Source of the DNA: Ischnura elegans
Lineage: Eukaryota > Arthropoda > Insecta > Odonata > Coenagrionidae
Length of the DNA: 64,000 nt
Direction of reading: 5' to 3'
NCBI RefSeq assembly: GCF_921293095.1
Contig: NC_060252.1
Coordinates: 78,822,866 to 78,886,865, forward strand
Part shown: in pieces, positions 29,953 to 41,155 of the stretch
Layout of the letters: every line of letters begins with the position of its first letter
How positions within the stretch are numbered: position 1 is the first letter of the stretch
Made by a program: the position numbers and the translations under genes
Notes under the pieces: model-generated
Databases searched by the model: none
The model's input: only the letters and a program-made list of their open reading frames with translations
Told to the model about the DNA's origin: nothing

Positions 29953-30752
29953 TTGCCGGTCAGATCTGTCAAGTGGACTACCACCAGCCTCCTGAACCTG
30001 CCTATTCAGCTGCCTTGGACGCCCAGCGTCGACATCGGAGCCGCCTGCGAGCGACACCGGCGCCATCTCCCGGCCGTCAAGGACGCCACGTCGCGTTCTC
30101 CGGCCACCGGTCCTTAAGAGGACCATTTGCGACCAAATTCTTGAAAACGTCAAGATCACCGCCAGGGCATCCTGACCACGTAAGACGTCGAGCGCCCTCA
30201 AGGAAATCGGCCTCTTAGGCCCTTAAGAGGACCATTTCCGAAATTTCCACAACTCTTCTGGAAGACATCTGGACAGCTTCCGGAGTACCAGAGAAGCCGA
30301 GCGCCCTCACGGGCTCAGCCCGCTTAGGACTGGGTCCAGCGCAGCATCCAAATCTCTCGCCACATTGGCCCTCTTCAGGGCCTTTTCTAATTTGAAGTCC
30401 AGATACAGCCGCTTCTACTACTTAGCCATTGGCCGCCTTCAAGGACAACTTCCTGCCGCCAACCGCGGGCCCCCCGCCAGGACAACTTCCCCCCCCCGTC
30501 ACCAATAGGGCACTCGTGGGGCCACGGCTGGTCAGATCTGTTCCTAAATTTGGATCTGTTCACCCTGGTTCTCACCCTCGAGGCGGCGCCTTGCACACGG
30601 TGACCTCCCAGGTCTTCTCGGTCGCTACCCCAGGCATGAGGTAACACTCATTGCACGCCTGGGGGACCCGATCGGGTCCACTTGTTAGGGTGTTAGGCCC
30701 CAAAAAGCCCTCCCTGCCCTCCCCAACGAGCCAGCTGGCCGCCGTGGACTTC
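29953..30752 (+). promoter_or_regulatory. G2 5' UTR with stem-loops and shared module
   Basis: The leader holds GGTCCT-TAAG-AGGACC (about 30106), GGCCTCTTAGGCCCTTAAG near 30213, GGCCCT-CTTC-AGGGCC (30367-30382) and the structured module from about 30480 (CCACGGCTGGTCAGATCTG, then CACCCTCGAGGCGGCGCC) to GGACCCGATCGGGTCC near 30665. Just before the ORF1 start lies CAGCTGGCCGCC. The order matches G3. It is the likely internal promoter and RNA leader; activity is inferred from position and conservation. Confidence 0.52.
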
Positions 30753-32249
30753 ATGGCGGCCAACACATCCAACGAATCGTCACCGACGACATCCCGGGTA
30801 ATCGGGCAAAACGCCACATTTGGAACTACGCTCTACAGCCGCCGCATGGCGGCCAAACAGCATCAAGCGGCATCTACGAGCAACGCAGCAACCTTTTCCA
30901 CGACCCCGGAATACGAGGAAGCAGTGGAGATGCAATACGAAGATGAATCATCGGCCCCCTTAAGGCCCACTTCTCCTTCAACTTCTTTGGAAGGAACTCT
31001 ACAAGAAGATGGCACAATGGCCCTCCTTGGGACCGCGTCAGCACCATCAGGCGCATTCATTCGCGTTAAAACTAAAACTAGGAAACGAGCGGCCGAATCA
31101 CCACCATTGCTGCCGCCAAAGCACGCGATCACCACAAACAACCAATTTACTCCCATCCAACCGGATGACGAAGAGGAATCGGCCCCAATGATCGAGAAAG
31201 AAGACGAGCGTCAACCCGCAAGACAGCGAATCCCAATTCGCCGTCGCCCACCACCGATTCTAATACATAGCATATCAGACTATAGGAAGAGCACGGCTCT
31301 AATCAAGTCTGTGGTGAAAAATGAGTTCACGCTTGACATTAGAAAAGCATTCACCCGACTACAGGTCGAGACAGCAGAAGACCACGCAGCAGTTACGGCC
31401 CTATTGGCTAAAGAAAAGGCTGAAAGCAGCTCTTGGGCGCCTAAAGAGGAAAGAACATACTCCTTCCTAATCCGCGGCATCGACGCAGACTTTGATCTAG
31501 ACTACTTGAAGGAGCTCTTCGAGGAAAAAGGCATCGCTGTGACGCACATCAGGAACCTCACGGACAGGAACAAGAGGCCAAAAGACCTACACCAACTCAC
31601 GGTGAAAGCTACTCCTGAATGGTCTGCAAAAGACATTGGAGCCCTGAGAAAAGTCGGCGCAGTACACTTGCGACTATCGCCATATAAGCACGATAGGCCG
31701 CAAATGTGTTTTAATTGCAATCGCTACGGCCACTCAAGTCTGCACTGCTCAGCAGAGCCGCGTTGCTGGAAATGCGCCGGCAATCACTACGGCACCCGAT
31801 GCGATCGGCCCAGAGAGCAGCCAGCCACCTGCTGCAATTGCCGCGGCGACCACCCGGCAATGTCCCGGAAATGTCCGGTTTTCAAAAGGCACCAGGAACG
31901 TCTCCGTCAACAACAGAACCCGCAGAGGGAACAGCAGCAGCCAACAACAATCATGGCCGCACGCCCGCAAAACCGCCCTAATGCGTGGACAAATTATGGC
32001 GCCACTGATGGTACAACAAAACCAAGCACAGACAATACAGGTTTCCCAGGTCTTCCTGAAAAGCCCAAAGGAATCCATCCGCCACCTCCCCAATCGACAG
32101 CTGGCCAACCAGCAGCAGCAGACGCCGATCTCATCTCAATGATGAGAGAACTGCTTACGATCTCGCTGCAAACACAACAGCAACTACAACAGCAAACCAG
32201 CAACCTTTCGAGAATGCTCAGCTCCATGGCGGCCAGAAGCGTTCCATAG
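30753..32249 (+). CDS. G2 ORF1: gag-like protein with CCHC knuckles
   Basis: The start at 30753 (MAANTSNESS) is preferred over the in-frame ATG at 30651. The latter lies in the conserved UTR module, and MAA corresponds to the second methionine of the G3 and C1 start (MESMAA). In G2 the first of those ATGs is GTG. The protein has a disordered N-terminus and an RNA-binding domain around residues 160-310 (YSFLIRGIDADFDLDYLKEL). Three knuckles follow from about residue 317: CFNCNRYGHSSLHC, CWKCAGNHYGTRC and CCNCRGDHPAMSRKC. The C-terminus is Gln-rich and could form a coiled coil. There are no internal stops. Confidence 0.9.
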   Translation: MAANTSNESSPTTSRVIGQNATFGTTLYSRRMAAKQHQAASTSNAATFSTTPEYEEAVEMQYEDESSAPLRPTSPSTSLEGTLQEDGTMALLGTASAPSGAFIRVKTKTRKRAAESPPLLPPKHAITTNNQFTPIQPDDEEESAPMIEKEDERQPARQRIPIRRRPPPILIHSISDYRKSTALIKSVVKNEFTLDIRKAFTRLQVETAEDHAAVTALLAKEKAESSSWAPKEERTYSFLIRGIDADFDLDYLKELFEEKGIAVTHIRNLTDRNKRPKDLHQLTVKATPEWSAKDIGALRKVGAVHLRLSPYKHDRPQMCFNCNRYGHSSLHCSAEPRCWKCAGNHYGTRCDRPREQPATCCNCRGDHPAMSRKCPVFKRHQERLRQQQNPQREQQQPTTIMAARPQNRPNAWTNYGATDGTTKPSTDNTGFPGLPEKPKGIHPPPPQSTAGQPAAADADLISMMRELLTISLQTQQQLQQQTSNLSRMLSSMAARSVP

Positions 32250-32253
32250 ACGC

Positions 32254-35004
32254 AATGGGTCAACGCCACGCCTCATCATCGCGCTATGGAACGCCAACGG
32301 CGGATTGCATTGGAAATCGGCGGAACTCCTGGCCTTTCTAAAAACACACGGAGTAGACATTGCGATGATAACAGAAACAAAGCTGCACCCGGAGAAATCA
32401 TGGCGCATTCCAGGATATACGACACATCGAAATGACCGCACACTCGTCACCCCAGACAGCAATCATGCCGGAGGAACAGCAATTCTAAGAAAGAACAACC
32501 TCCAATGCCACGAAGTCTCGTTGCCAGGAGTAGAGCCAGTAGAAGCCACAGCAGTGCACCTCTGTACACCTACAGGACCAATTCGAATCTGCTGCGCATA
32601 TCATCGCCCTGGAACAACCTTCCCGGAAGCAAGCTATACAGCATTTTTTCATTCAAACCATCCAACCATCGTTGGCGGAGACTTTAATGCAAAGCATCAT
32701 TCATGGCATTCTACCACCCCAAATATCAGAGGAGGCAAACTGAGAGCATGGTTGCTCAACCATAACATCAAAGCGATCGGCCCTGCACAGCCAACGCACT
32801 ACCACCACACTGGCTCTTCCGACGTCCTAGACATCTTTCTTCTACAGGGAATAGAGACGTCGCTAACTTGCAAAACAATTTCAGCGCTGGAAAGCGACCA
32901 CCTCCCAGTAATCTGCTACGCAGGAATAACACCACCGCGCCTGCCTCCACCAACGCACCGAAATTTCAGGAAGGCTGACTGGGTTAACTACCGCACACAA
33001 ATAGTTAATTCATTACCGCAATCTCCACCAACTCTAGACACCCCAGCTGCCATTGACACCGCCATCAATCAACTAACATCTGCCATACAATCAGCTGCCG
33101 AATCATCTATCCCACTCACCAGCCACCAAACCCCGGATTTCCTTGACCTACCTAAACACATCCTAACGCTGATTACCCAGAAAAACGCTGCCAGACGCCG
33201 TTACCAAAGAAAGAGGAACCCAGCCACCAAACAACTACTCAAGGCATTAAAGCGCAAAGTTGCCACCAAAATCCTCCAATTCCGGCGAAACAATTGGAGC
33301 GATAAACTTGCTTCCTTAAACTTCAACGACAATAGCATATGGAAAATGGCTAGAATCATCAAGCAACCATTTATCCGTACCTCACCACTACAAACTCCCG
33401 ACGGCCCAGCTTGCAGCAACGAAGAAAAAGCTGAGCACGCGGCAAATCACTTCCAACATACCTTCACACCAAATCAAACCTCAAACCGCACCGCAAACCT
33501 ACAGGACCTAACAGCCAACGCTCCTCATCAGCCACCGAAACCCGAAGACATTCCCATAATCACCCGGGAGTCCATCATCTCCGCCGTAAAAGCCCTGCCA
33601 ATGCAGAAAGCACCAGGACCGGACGGAATAAAAAATGAACATCTTAAACAACTCCCACTTGGCGCTGGCTCCTTCTTATCCCTCATCTTCTCAGCCTGCT
33701 TCCAGATCGGCTACTTTCCTCAGGCATAGAAAAGAGCAAAAATGATTTGCCTTCCGAAACCAGGTAAACCATCAGCCAAGATAGAGAGCTATAGACCGAT
33801 CTCCTTGCTTGACACTCTGGGAAAACTCCTAGAAAGAATCCTCCTACCACACTTACTACGGTTCATCGCTGAAGAAAAGATTCTTCCAGACTTTCAGTTC
33901 GGCTTCCGGCGAGAACACTCTACGCTACATGCCCTGCTCCATGTAACAGACTTCATAACAGCAGCCTTCAACACGAACGCTTGCTGCGCCGCCGCTTTTC
34001 TAGATGTCTCCAAGGCCTTCGACAGAGTTTGGCATAAGGGCCTCACATGGAAACTTCAACAACTACGCTTTCCAATATGGCATCAAAAACTCTTACAAAG
34101 CTTCCTATGCGGCCGAACATTCCAGGTAGCGTGGAATGGAATAATTTCAACGGAACGCAAAATCGAAGCCGGAGTGCCGCAGGGTTCCGTCATCGCGCCA
34201 CATTTGTACTCGCTATACACGGCGGACTTCCCGAATGATCTAGGCTGGAATACAAAAATCAGTCTCTTTGCTGATGACACGGCCCTCCTCTGCCGCTCCT
34301 TCACTGCAAAAGGCGCGGCAGCAAGGCTACAAACCACGCTACAAATCGCTGCGGACTGGTGCGCCAAATGGCGCATAGAACTAAACCCTGCGAAAACGCA
34401 AACAATTATCTTCCGCCGAAGAAAGCGGAAGGCACCAGCACCAGAAATTCGCCTGCAGGGAAAAACTATCAGCTGGAAGAAATCAGCCACCTACCTGGGA
34501 GTGGACTTAGACGAACCACTCACGTTTAAAGCGCACCTCCGGAAGATCATGAAACGAGCCTCCGCCGACGTCAGCAGACTGTATCCCCTGCTATCATCCA
34601 CAGACATTACTGTCCACGACCGCCTGCGCCTCTACAGGCATATACTCATTCCGAGACTGCTATACGCTTCTCCAGTCTGGTCCGGCATCAGCTACCGCGG
34701 CCCGCTGAGAAATCTACAACTTCGCTTAAGAAAAATTCAGCGCTTGATAACAAGAACGCCAAAGTGGGTAGGAAACGACGTTCTCCAAATACTAACAGAA
34801 GAACCAACATTACAGGAGCGCCTAGAGAAAGCAGCCAAGAATTTCTTCGAGACCACGGAAGACAGCAGGTATCGGCATATTGCCACACTAGCCTCCGACA
34901 TCCCGCAATGGTGGGATCGCTACAAAAGACCATCTCATCAACGGGATTGGCAAAGCACCAATGAAAGCACAAAAAATGCAAGCACCGGAATAGTGCGTAC
35001 ATAG
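32254..35004 (+). pseudogene. G2 ORF2: endonuclease/reverse transcriptase with a single TAG
   Basis: Endonuclease motifs are IIALWNANGGLHWK, ITETKL, VGGDFNAKHHSW and ESDHLPVICY. RT motifs are QKAPGPDGIKNEHLK, YRPISLLDTLGKLLE, AFLDVSKAFDRVWHKG, AGVPQGSVIAPHLYSLY and LFADDTALL. The C-terminus has YLGVDLDEPLTF and a WWDRYKRP motif. One stop, TAG at 33727-33729, replaces the tryptophan of YFPxxWK. No frameshift is seen. The upstream ATG at 32255 is out of frame and the first in-frame ATG is 32305, after the first endonuclease motif, so a one-base change near the start is also likely. The copy is almost intact. Confidence 0.9.
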
Positions 35005-35090
35005 CAACCGCAGCTTAGAGCCCGAAAGGGCGGAAAGCAGCAGAAATGCCCTCAGAGGCAAAACCAGCCAACCTTTGCGTCTAGGCGTTG

Positions 35091-35665
35091 TTAGCCGGTC
35101 AGCTCTGTCAAGTGGACTACCACCAGCCTCCTGAACCTGCCTACTCAGCCCAGCGTCGACATCGGAGCCGCCTGCGAGCGACACCGGCGACATCCCCCGG
35201 GCCGTCGAGGACGCCACGTCGCGTTCTCCGGCCACCGGTCCTTAAGAGGACCATTTGCGACCACATTCTTGAAAACGTCAAGATCACCGCCAGGGCACCC
35301 TGACCGCGTAAGACGTCGAGCGCCCTCAAGGAAATCGGCCTCTTAGGCCCTTAAGAGGACCATTTCCGAAATCGGCAGCATCAGCGGGTGAAAACCCGCC
35401 CCGTCAACGCCCTTCCCGTCGCCAATAGGGCACCCGGGGGGCCACGGCTGGCTAGGCTTGTTCCTAAATTCAAGCCTGGTCACCGTGGTTATCACCTTCG
35501 GGTCGGCGCCTTGCACACGGTGACAATTCCCAGGTCTTCTCGGTCGCTACCCCAGGCACGAGGTAAAACTCATTGCACGCCTGGGGGACACGACCGGGTC
35601 CCCTCGTTAGGGTGTTAGGCCCCAACCAGCCCTCCCTGCCCTCCACAACGAGCAGACTGGCCGCC
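35091..35665 (+). promoter_or_regulatory. G3 5' UTR with stem-loops and shared module
   Basis: This is shorter than the G2 leader but aligned block by block: GGTCCT-TAAG-AGGACC at about 35237, GGCCTCTTAGGCCCTTAAG at about 35337, CACCTTCGGGTCGGCGCC at about 35489, GGGACACGACCGGGTCCC at about 35584 and CAGCCCTCCCTGCCCTCC ahead of the start codon. The segment between the second stem-loop and the module is deleted relative to G2. It ends in the 25-bp inverted repeat around the ORF1 ATG. Confidence 0.52.
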
Positions 35666-35683
35666 ATGGAATCCATGGCGGCC
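35659..35683 (+). promoter_or_regulatory. Inverted repeat over the G3 ORF1 start codon
   Basis: The arm GGCCGCCATGGA is followed by one base and its exact reverse complement. The first ATG (35666) is the presumed start and the mirrored arm carries a second in-frame ATG (35675). GCCGCCATGG equals the vertebrate-type Kozak optimum. The same 25-bp structure is present at C1 (18135-18159) and, with two mismatches, at G2 (30737-30761). It may fold as a hairpin in the RNA or bind a dimeric protein in the DNA. Confidence 0.7.
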
Positions 35684-37282
35684 CATGCCTCCAACGACGA
35701 CTTGTCCATTGCAAATGATGGACATCCAACGCTCTACAACAGCCGGATGGCAGCCAAGGAACCGCAGCAAGAATTGGTCACCAATGCGCCATCAGCAAAC
35801 GAAGAAAACGCCAATGCCTTAACCGCTGAATCGGAAGAATCGGCAATGGCCTCATTAAGATCTTCCTTACCGGCCCTCTTTAGGCCCGTATCTACTGCAA
35901 CTTCGTCTCCGGATGGCCAAATAGCACCTACTGCCTCCCGGCCTTCACTTGAAAGCCTGCAATCGCAGCCAAGTACCTCCAACGGCCCTCTTAAGGACCG
36001 TATGTACATGAACTGCGACCAAAATGGCCCTCTTTCGGACCTTATGGATACAAATGATGAATATGTTCCTACTGGAGCTTTCATTCCAGTAAAGAACAAC
36101 CGGAAGAGAGGCCGCAAGTCTCCTACCATGCTGCAGCCCGCTAAACAAGTCGCCACAAGCAACAGATATGTTGCATTATCCCCAGAAGGAGAACCAACAG
36201 CTTCAAACGCTTCAAATGCATTAGCACCAGAAGCACCTATTCTCCAAGAAGAAATTGCTGCTCCAAAACGTCCACCAAGACGTCAGCGCCCGCCACCGTA
36301 CCTTATCTTTGGAATTTCGGATTATAGAAAATCCATTGAGCTCATAAAAACGGTTGTCAAAGGAGAATTCCGATTAGATATCCGCCGAGACTTTACCAGA
36401 GTACACCTAGAAACTCTTGAGGACCATGTTGCACTGAAACAACTACTAGCTAAAGAGCAAGCACAAGCAGTATCATACGCCTTACCAGACGACCGCACAA
36501 TGTCGTATCTAGTCCGCGGACTAGAAGCAGATTTCGACGTTGACTACTTGAAAGAATTATTTGAAGCTGAAGGAGTTCCGGTTGTTTCCGTCAGAACTCT
36601 ACTCAACAGCAACAAAGAAAAACGTGATCTTCATCAAATCACGGTCCGCCCCACTGCTGAATGGACGCGAAAAGATGTTGCAGCGATCAAGAGAATCGGC
36701 CCAGTCCATCTTCGCTTGACTCCCTATAAACACGATAGGCCACAAATGTGCTATCGCTGTAATCGCTTTGGACATTCCAGCGTACACTGCACCTTAACAC
36801 CACGCTGTTGGTCCTGTGCAGGCCCTCATCTCGGTTCCGACTGTACCGTGCCTAAATCAACACCCGCCACCTGCTGCAACTGTGAAGGCGACCATCCGGC
36901 TATGTCCCGGAAATGCCCTGTGTACAAAAAACAACTGGAAAAATTGAGAGCATCGCAGCAAAAAGCGCAACCAGTCATAACCAAGCCAACTCCTGCACCG
37001 ATCCCGACCCTTGGGCGACAAAACCCCTGGGGAAGAAACGTAAACGCTCCAACCTGCGGGCCATCTGCCACTCCCCACCAACGCTCCGATGCGGAATTCC
37101 CGGGCATCAATGAGGGAAGATCAAAGACTGCACCTGCACCAGATACAAATCCAGGTGTACCGGATCTGACTGCGGCTATCCAGGCTCTCGTTGCAGAAAC
37201 GCAGAGTATACAACAACAACTATTGCAGCAACAGGCTCTGATGTCTCAGGTTCTCGCGGCACTAAACCAGCGCGTTCCATAG
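35666..37282 (+). CDS. G3 ORF1: gag-like protein with CCHC knuckles
   Basis: The start is at the first ATG in the inverted repeat (MESMAAHASN). The N-terminal third is disordered, and its codons include several copies of the GGCCCTCTT-type stem-loop (35872, 35984 and about 36025). An RNA-binding domain (around residues 200-355, with MSYLVRGLEADFDVDYLKEL) precedes three knuckles from about residue 361: CYRCNRFGHSSVHC, CWSCAGPHLGSDC and CCNCEGDHPAMSRKC. A Gln/Leu-rich C-terminus follows. The frame is intact. The stop lies 10 nt before the ORF2 ATG, unlike the overlapping arrangement in families D and F. Confidence 0.9.
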   Translation: MESMAAHASNDDLSIANDGHPTLYNSRMAAKEPQQELVTNAPSANEENANALTAESEESAMASLRSSLPALFRPVSTATSSPDGQIAPTASRPSLESLQSQPSTSNGPLKDRMYMNCDQNGPLSDLMDTNDEYVPTGAFIPVKNNRKRGRKSPTMLQPAKQVATSNRYVALSPEGEPTASNASNALAPEAPILQEEIAAPKRPPRRQRPPPYLIFGISDYRKSIELIKTVVKGEFRLDIRRDFTRVHLETLEDHVALKQLLAKEQAQAVSYALPDDRTMSYLVRGLEADFDVDYLKELFEAEGVPVVSVRTLLNSNKEKRDLHQITVRPTAEWTRKDVAAIKRIGPVHLRLTPYKHDRPQMCYRCNRFGHSSVHCTLTPRCWSCAGPHLGSDCTVPKSTPATCCNCEGDHPAMSRKCPVYKKQLEKLRASQQKAQPVITKPTPAPIPTLGRQNPWGRNVNAPTCGPSATPHQRSDAEFPGINEGRSKTAPAPDTNPGVPDLTAAIQALVAETQSIQQQLLQQQALMSQVLAALNQRVP

Positions 37283-39793
37283 ACAAAAGAAGATGCAACC
37301 ACGCCTCATCATCGCGACATGGAACGCGAATGGAGGGATCAAGAGGAAATCCCCGGAATTGCTGACATTTCTTCAAGAATTCAAAATAGACGCTGCACTA
37401 ATCTGCGAGACCATGCTAACACCAACTCAAAAATGGACCATTCCTGGAGATAAGACTTTTCGCGAAGACCGAATTGGTCTAGACCCAGCAAGGAGATCAA
37501 GCGGTGGAACCGCGATCTTATTAAAAAACGGATTAAATGGACACCAACTTCCTGCCCAAACCAACTCCTCCGTTGAATCTACAATGGTGCAGGTACAGAC
37601 TGATGCTGGATACTTCAACATAGTTGCGGCGTATCATAGACCTGGGAATGATTTCCGCGAAGCAGACTACGCTTAACTCATGAACAAAGGACCTACAACG
37701 GTACTCGGCGGAGACCTCAACGCTAAACACTCCTACTGGAACTCTACCTCTCAAAACGCGAGAGGCAACAGCCTAAGAAAGTGGCTAACCACAAATGCTG
37801 TTCGTGCACTAGGCCCTGACCAACCAACGCATTATGCATCCAACGGATCCTGCAGCGTTCTGGACATCTTTCTACTGGCCAACATCTATGTGTCTGTCTC
37901 ATGTCGTACAATACCATCTCTGGAGAGCGATCACTATCCAGTGATATGCCACATTGGAATTAAGCCCACAAAACTACCACTACCGTCACAACGAAACCTT
38001 TCAAAAGCTGACTGGAATTTATTCAGGCAACACATAACCACAGCCCTGCCGGAAGTATACTCCGCAGACACGCCAGAACAAGTGGACAATCTGGTTGCAG
38101 AACTGACAATCAGCATACAGCAGGCAACAAATCATGCAATACCGCTGACGACACGCAGTCCGCCAGACTATTTAAATCTCCCCGACGGAATAAAGGAACT
38201 AATCCAAAGAAAAAACCTGGCCAGAAAGAAATTTCAGCGAACACATCAAGCTGGTGACAAAAGAAAATTTCAAGACCTCAAAAGGAAGGTGCACGCTGCA
38301 GTACTTGACTTTCGGCAGTACAACTGGGAGAAAAAACTGTCTTCCCTTAACACAGATGACGGCAGCCTTTGGCAGATGGCGTGGCACCTACGAGCACCCT
38401 TCATTACGGTCCCGCCCATTCGAACGGAGACTGGAACAGCCTGCAGCAAGTCCGAGAAGGCGACGTGTTTCGCAGACTACCTCGAAGACTGCTTCAGACC
38501 AAATGAAGCAACGGAAATTGCTGCAAACATAAAGCAGCTGGCAATCAGCGAAACACCTCTACCACCCGTTGTTGCTGATCCGCCGGTAGTATCTCTATCA
38601 GAAATCGCCGAAGAGCTCAAAAATTTAAAAAAGAAGAAAGCACCGGGGACCGGACAGCATAAAAAACGAAATCCTGCGACAACTACCGAGAGCTGCTGGC
38701 ATTTTGCTAGCCTACATATTAACCAGCTGCATAAAAATTGGTTATTTTCCAAGCACTTGGAAGAAAGCCAAAATTATTGGTCGGCAGAAACCTGGCAAAA
38801 CACCATCCGCAATATCCAGTTACCGCCCAATATCGCTGCTTGATGGCATGGGGAAAATGCTGGAAAGGCTAATCCAAAAATCTATGCTGTATCACACTGA
38901 AACATTCAATATTCTTCCAGCTTTTCAATATGGATTTCGAAGTCGGCACTCTACACTGCACGCGCTCCTCAGAGTAACCAATTACATCACGAACTCATTC
39001 AACATTAATGGCTGCTGTGCCGCTGCATTCCTTGATGTTAGCAAGGCGTTCGACAGAGTCTGGCATGAAGGCCTTATATGGAAAATGGAAAAATACCGAT
39101 ACCCTCAGTGGATAATCAAGATAATCCGGAACTACCTCCAACATAGAACATTCCGCGTCAGCTGGGATGGAGCAGAATCCACCGATCGCCCAATACTAGC
39201 TGGAGTTCCGCAGGGATCGGTACTCGGTCCTCAACTCTATTCCATATTTACTGCTGATTTCCCAAACGACTTTGGTTGGAATACTACAGTGAGCCTCTTC
39301 GCCGACGACGCTGCGATACTTTGCCGATCTACAAGACCAAGAAACGCTGCAAAGTACCTTCAAGCAGCCCTGGATAAGGTGGCAAACTGGTATGCACAAT
39401 GGAGAATAAACCTAAATCCATCAAAAACCAAAACGGTTTTATTTCAGCGGAGAAAGAGAGAAAACCCTCGACCGGCAGCTCCAACAAACCTACGAGGAGT
39501 AACAATCCCATGGAGTGAACATGCAACATATCTGGGAATAGAACTAGACAAGAAGCTGCAATTCCGTCAACACGTATGTAAAACGCAACGACAGTTTGCC
39601 AAGAATAACTGGCTACTCAAGCCACTTCTCAGCACAGATCACATACCTCAGCATCTCCGACTGAGAATTTTCAAAGCAACACTTATTCCGGCAATTACAT
39701 ACGCATCACCTATCTGGTCTGGGCTTGCTCTCAAAGGTCCACTAAGAAAACTGGACAAGGCCATCAGGAAGGCGCTGAGATCGATAACCAAAA

Positions 39794-41155
39794 TCTGCGC
39801 CCGGCCCTGATGAGATTAATAACCGTCTACTCAGAAATCTTCCCAATCAAATGATTACGATTTTAAGCCGATTTTTCAATTCACTCTTTCATATTTCCTA
39901 TTTTCCGATTGCGTGGAAGCTAGCTAAAGTAATTATGCTCCCAAAACCGAACAAACCGCCGTCCGATCCCAAATCTTACCGCCCGATTAGTCTACTCAAT
40001 ACATTATCAAAGCTCTTGGAATCCGTCATTCACTTCCGGCTACGTACGTTCCTCGAGGAAAATGAAATCATCCGGCCCGAGCAGACTGGCTTTCGACAAC
40101 ACACCGCTACAACTCATCAGATCCTCCGATTGGTTGAGAATATTACATCTGGATTCAACAGCAAGCTGATCTCGCATGCCGTCTTCCTGGACTTAGAAGC
40201 CGCTTTCGACCGGGTCTGGACCTTGGGCCTAATCCATAAGCTTTCCTCCCTTGAAATTCCCTTATACCTCATCAAACCGATCCAATCCTTTTCCTCTGAT
40301 AGAACCTTTTTCGTCCAAATTAACTCCTCAGCCTCCCGATTCCATCCCATTTCCTCCGGCGTTCCGCAAGGAGCAATCCTTTCCCCTACCTTATTTAACC
40401 TTTTTGTCAACGATACCCCAACCCATCCACAAACCCACCTTTATCAATACGCAGACGATACAACCATCCTGGCTCAAGGTTCAGATCCGCACCGGACTGC
40501 TGACACCATCCAAGATCATCTAGACGCGTATGAAGATTGGGCTAAAGACTGGAAGCTGAGCGTGAATGCTGGAAAATGTACACATGTCGTTTTTTCAAGA
40601 AGACCAAAAGCCGGCGAAGGCCATCAGCTATTCTACGGAAACGTACGAATCCCAAAGAGCCAAACAACAAAATACTTAGGCGTTCTTCTAGATAAAAGAC
40701 TGACGTGGGCTAGCCACATTAAATCCCAAACGGATAAATCAACAGGAATTCATGCAGCTTTATTCCCGCTACTGAAGGCAAATTCCCCTCTGGCATTAAA
40801 AACAAAATTACTTCTTTACAATTCCACCATAAAACCTCTGCTTTCCTACGCGTCACCAGTGTGGCTTCACGCAAGTGCTACGCACTTGAAGAAAATCCAA
40901 ACGTGCGAAAATAAAATAATTCGTAAAATTATAGGCGCTCCATGGTTTATTAGCAATAGGCAAATTCGCAATGATCTTAATTTAACTCCAATTTTAATAT
41001 TCTTAAAATCTGCTCTTATGAAATTTCAACATTCTTTTGAAAAAACAAATAACAAATTATTATGCAACTTATGGGACTATGCAATTCCTAATACCTTTAC
41101 CCACAGAACCCCTAAATGTGCCCTAATCCCTTCCCATATTCCTTTTCCCAATTAA
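39794..41155 (+). CDS. A2 ORF2: partial reverse transcriptase
   Basis: This open frame covers the RT from the fingers to the C-terminus: YRPISLLNTLSKLLE, FLDLEAAFDRVWTLG, SGVPQGAILSPTLFNLF, YADDTTILAQG, YLGVLLDKRLTW and IIRKIIGAPWFISN. The endonuclease and the first part of the RT are missing through 5' truncation, so the protein would not be a complete enzyme. There is no stop or frameshift within the retained part, which indicates a recent insertion. It is closely similar to A1 (1-2384). Confidence 0.9.
   Translation, partial: SAPGPDEINNRLLRNLPNQMITILSRFFNSLFHISYFPIAWKLAKVIMLPKPNKPPSDPKSYRPISLLNTLSKLLESVIHFRLRTFLEENEIIRPEQTGFRQHTATTHQILRLVENITSGFNSKLISHAVFLDLEAAFDRVWTLGLIHKLSSLEIPLYLIKPIQSFSSDRTFFVQINSSASRFHPISSGVPQGAILSPTLFNLFVNDTPTHPQTHLYQYADDTTILAQGSDPHRTADTIQDHLDAYEDWAKDWKLSVNAGKCTHVVFSRRPKAGEGHQLFYGNVRIPKSQTTKYLGVLLDKRLTWASHIKSQTDKSTGIHAALFPLLKANSPLALKTKLLLYNSTIKPLLSYASPVWLHASATHLKKIQTCENKIIRKIIGAPWFISNRQIRNDLNLTPILIFLKSALMKFQHSFEKTNNKLLCNLWDYAIPNTFTHRTPKCALIPSHIPFPN

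Larger units (their letters stand above)
29943..35080 (+). mobile_element. G2: full-length G-family element
   Basis: G2 starts at the CTAGGCGTTG junction and contains a 5' UTR (to 30752), ORF1, ORF2 and a short 3' UTR (35005-35080) with hairpins GCAC/GTGC (34982-34996), GCCCGAAAGGGC (35020-35031) and a TGCC/GGCA stem-loop. Another CTAGGCGTTG follows at 35081. The first 250 bp are close to those of G3. The only clear lesion is one TAG in ORF2, plus the unclear ORF2 start codon. Confidence 0.85.
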
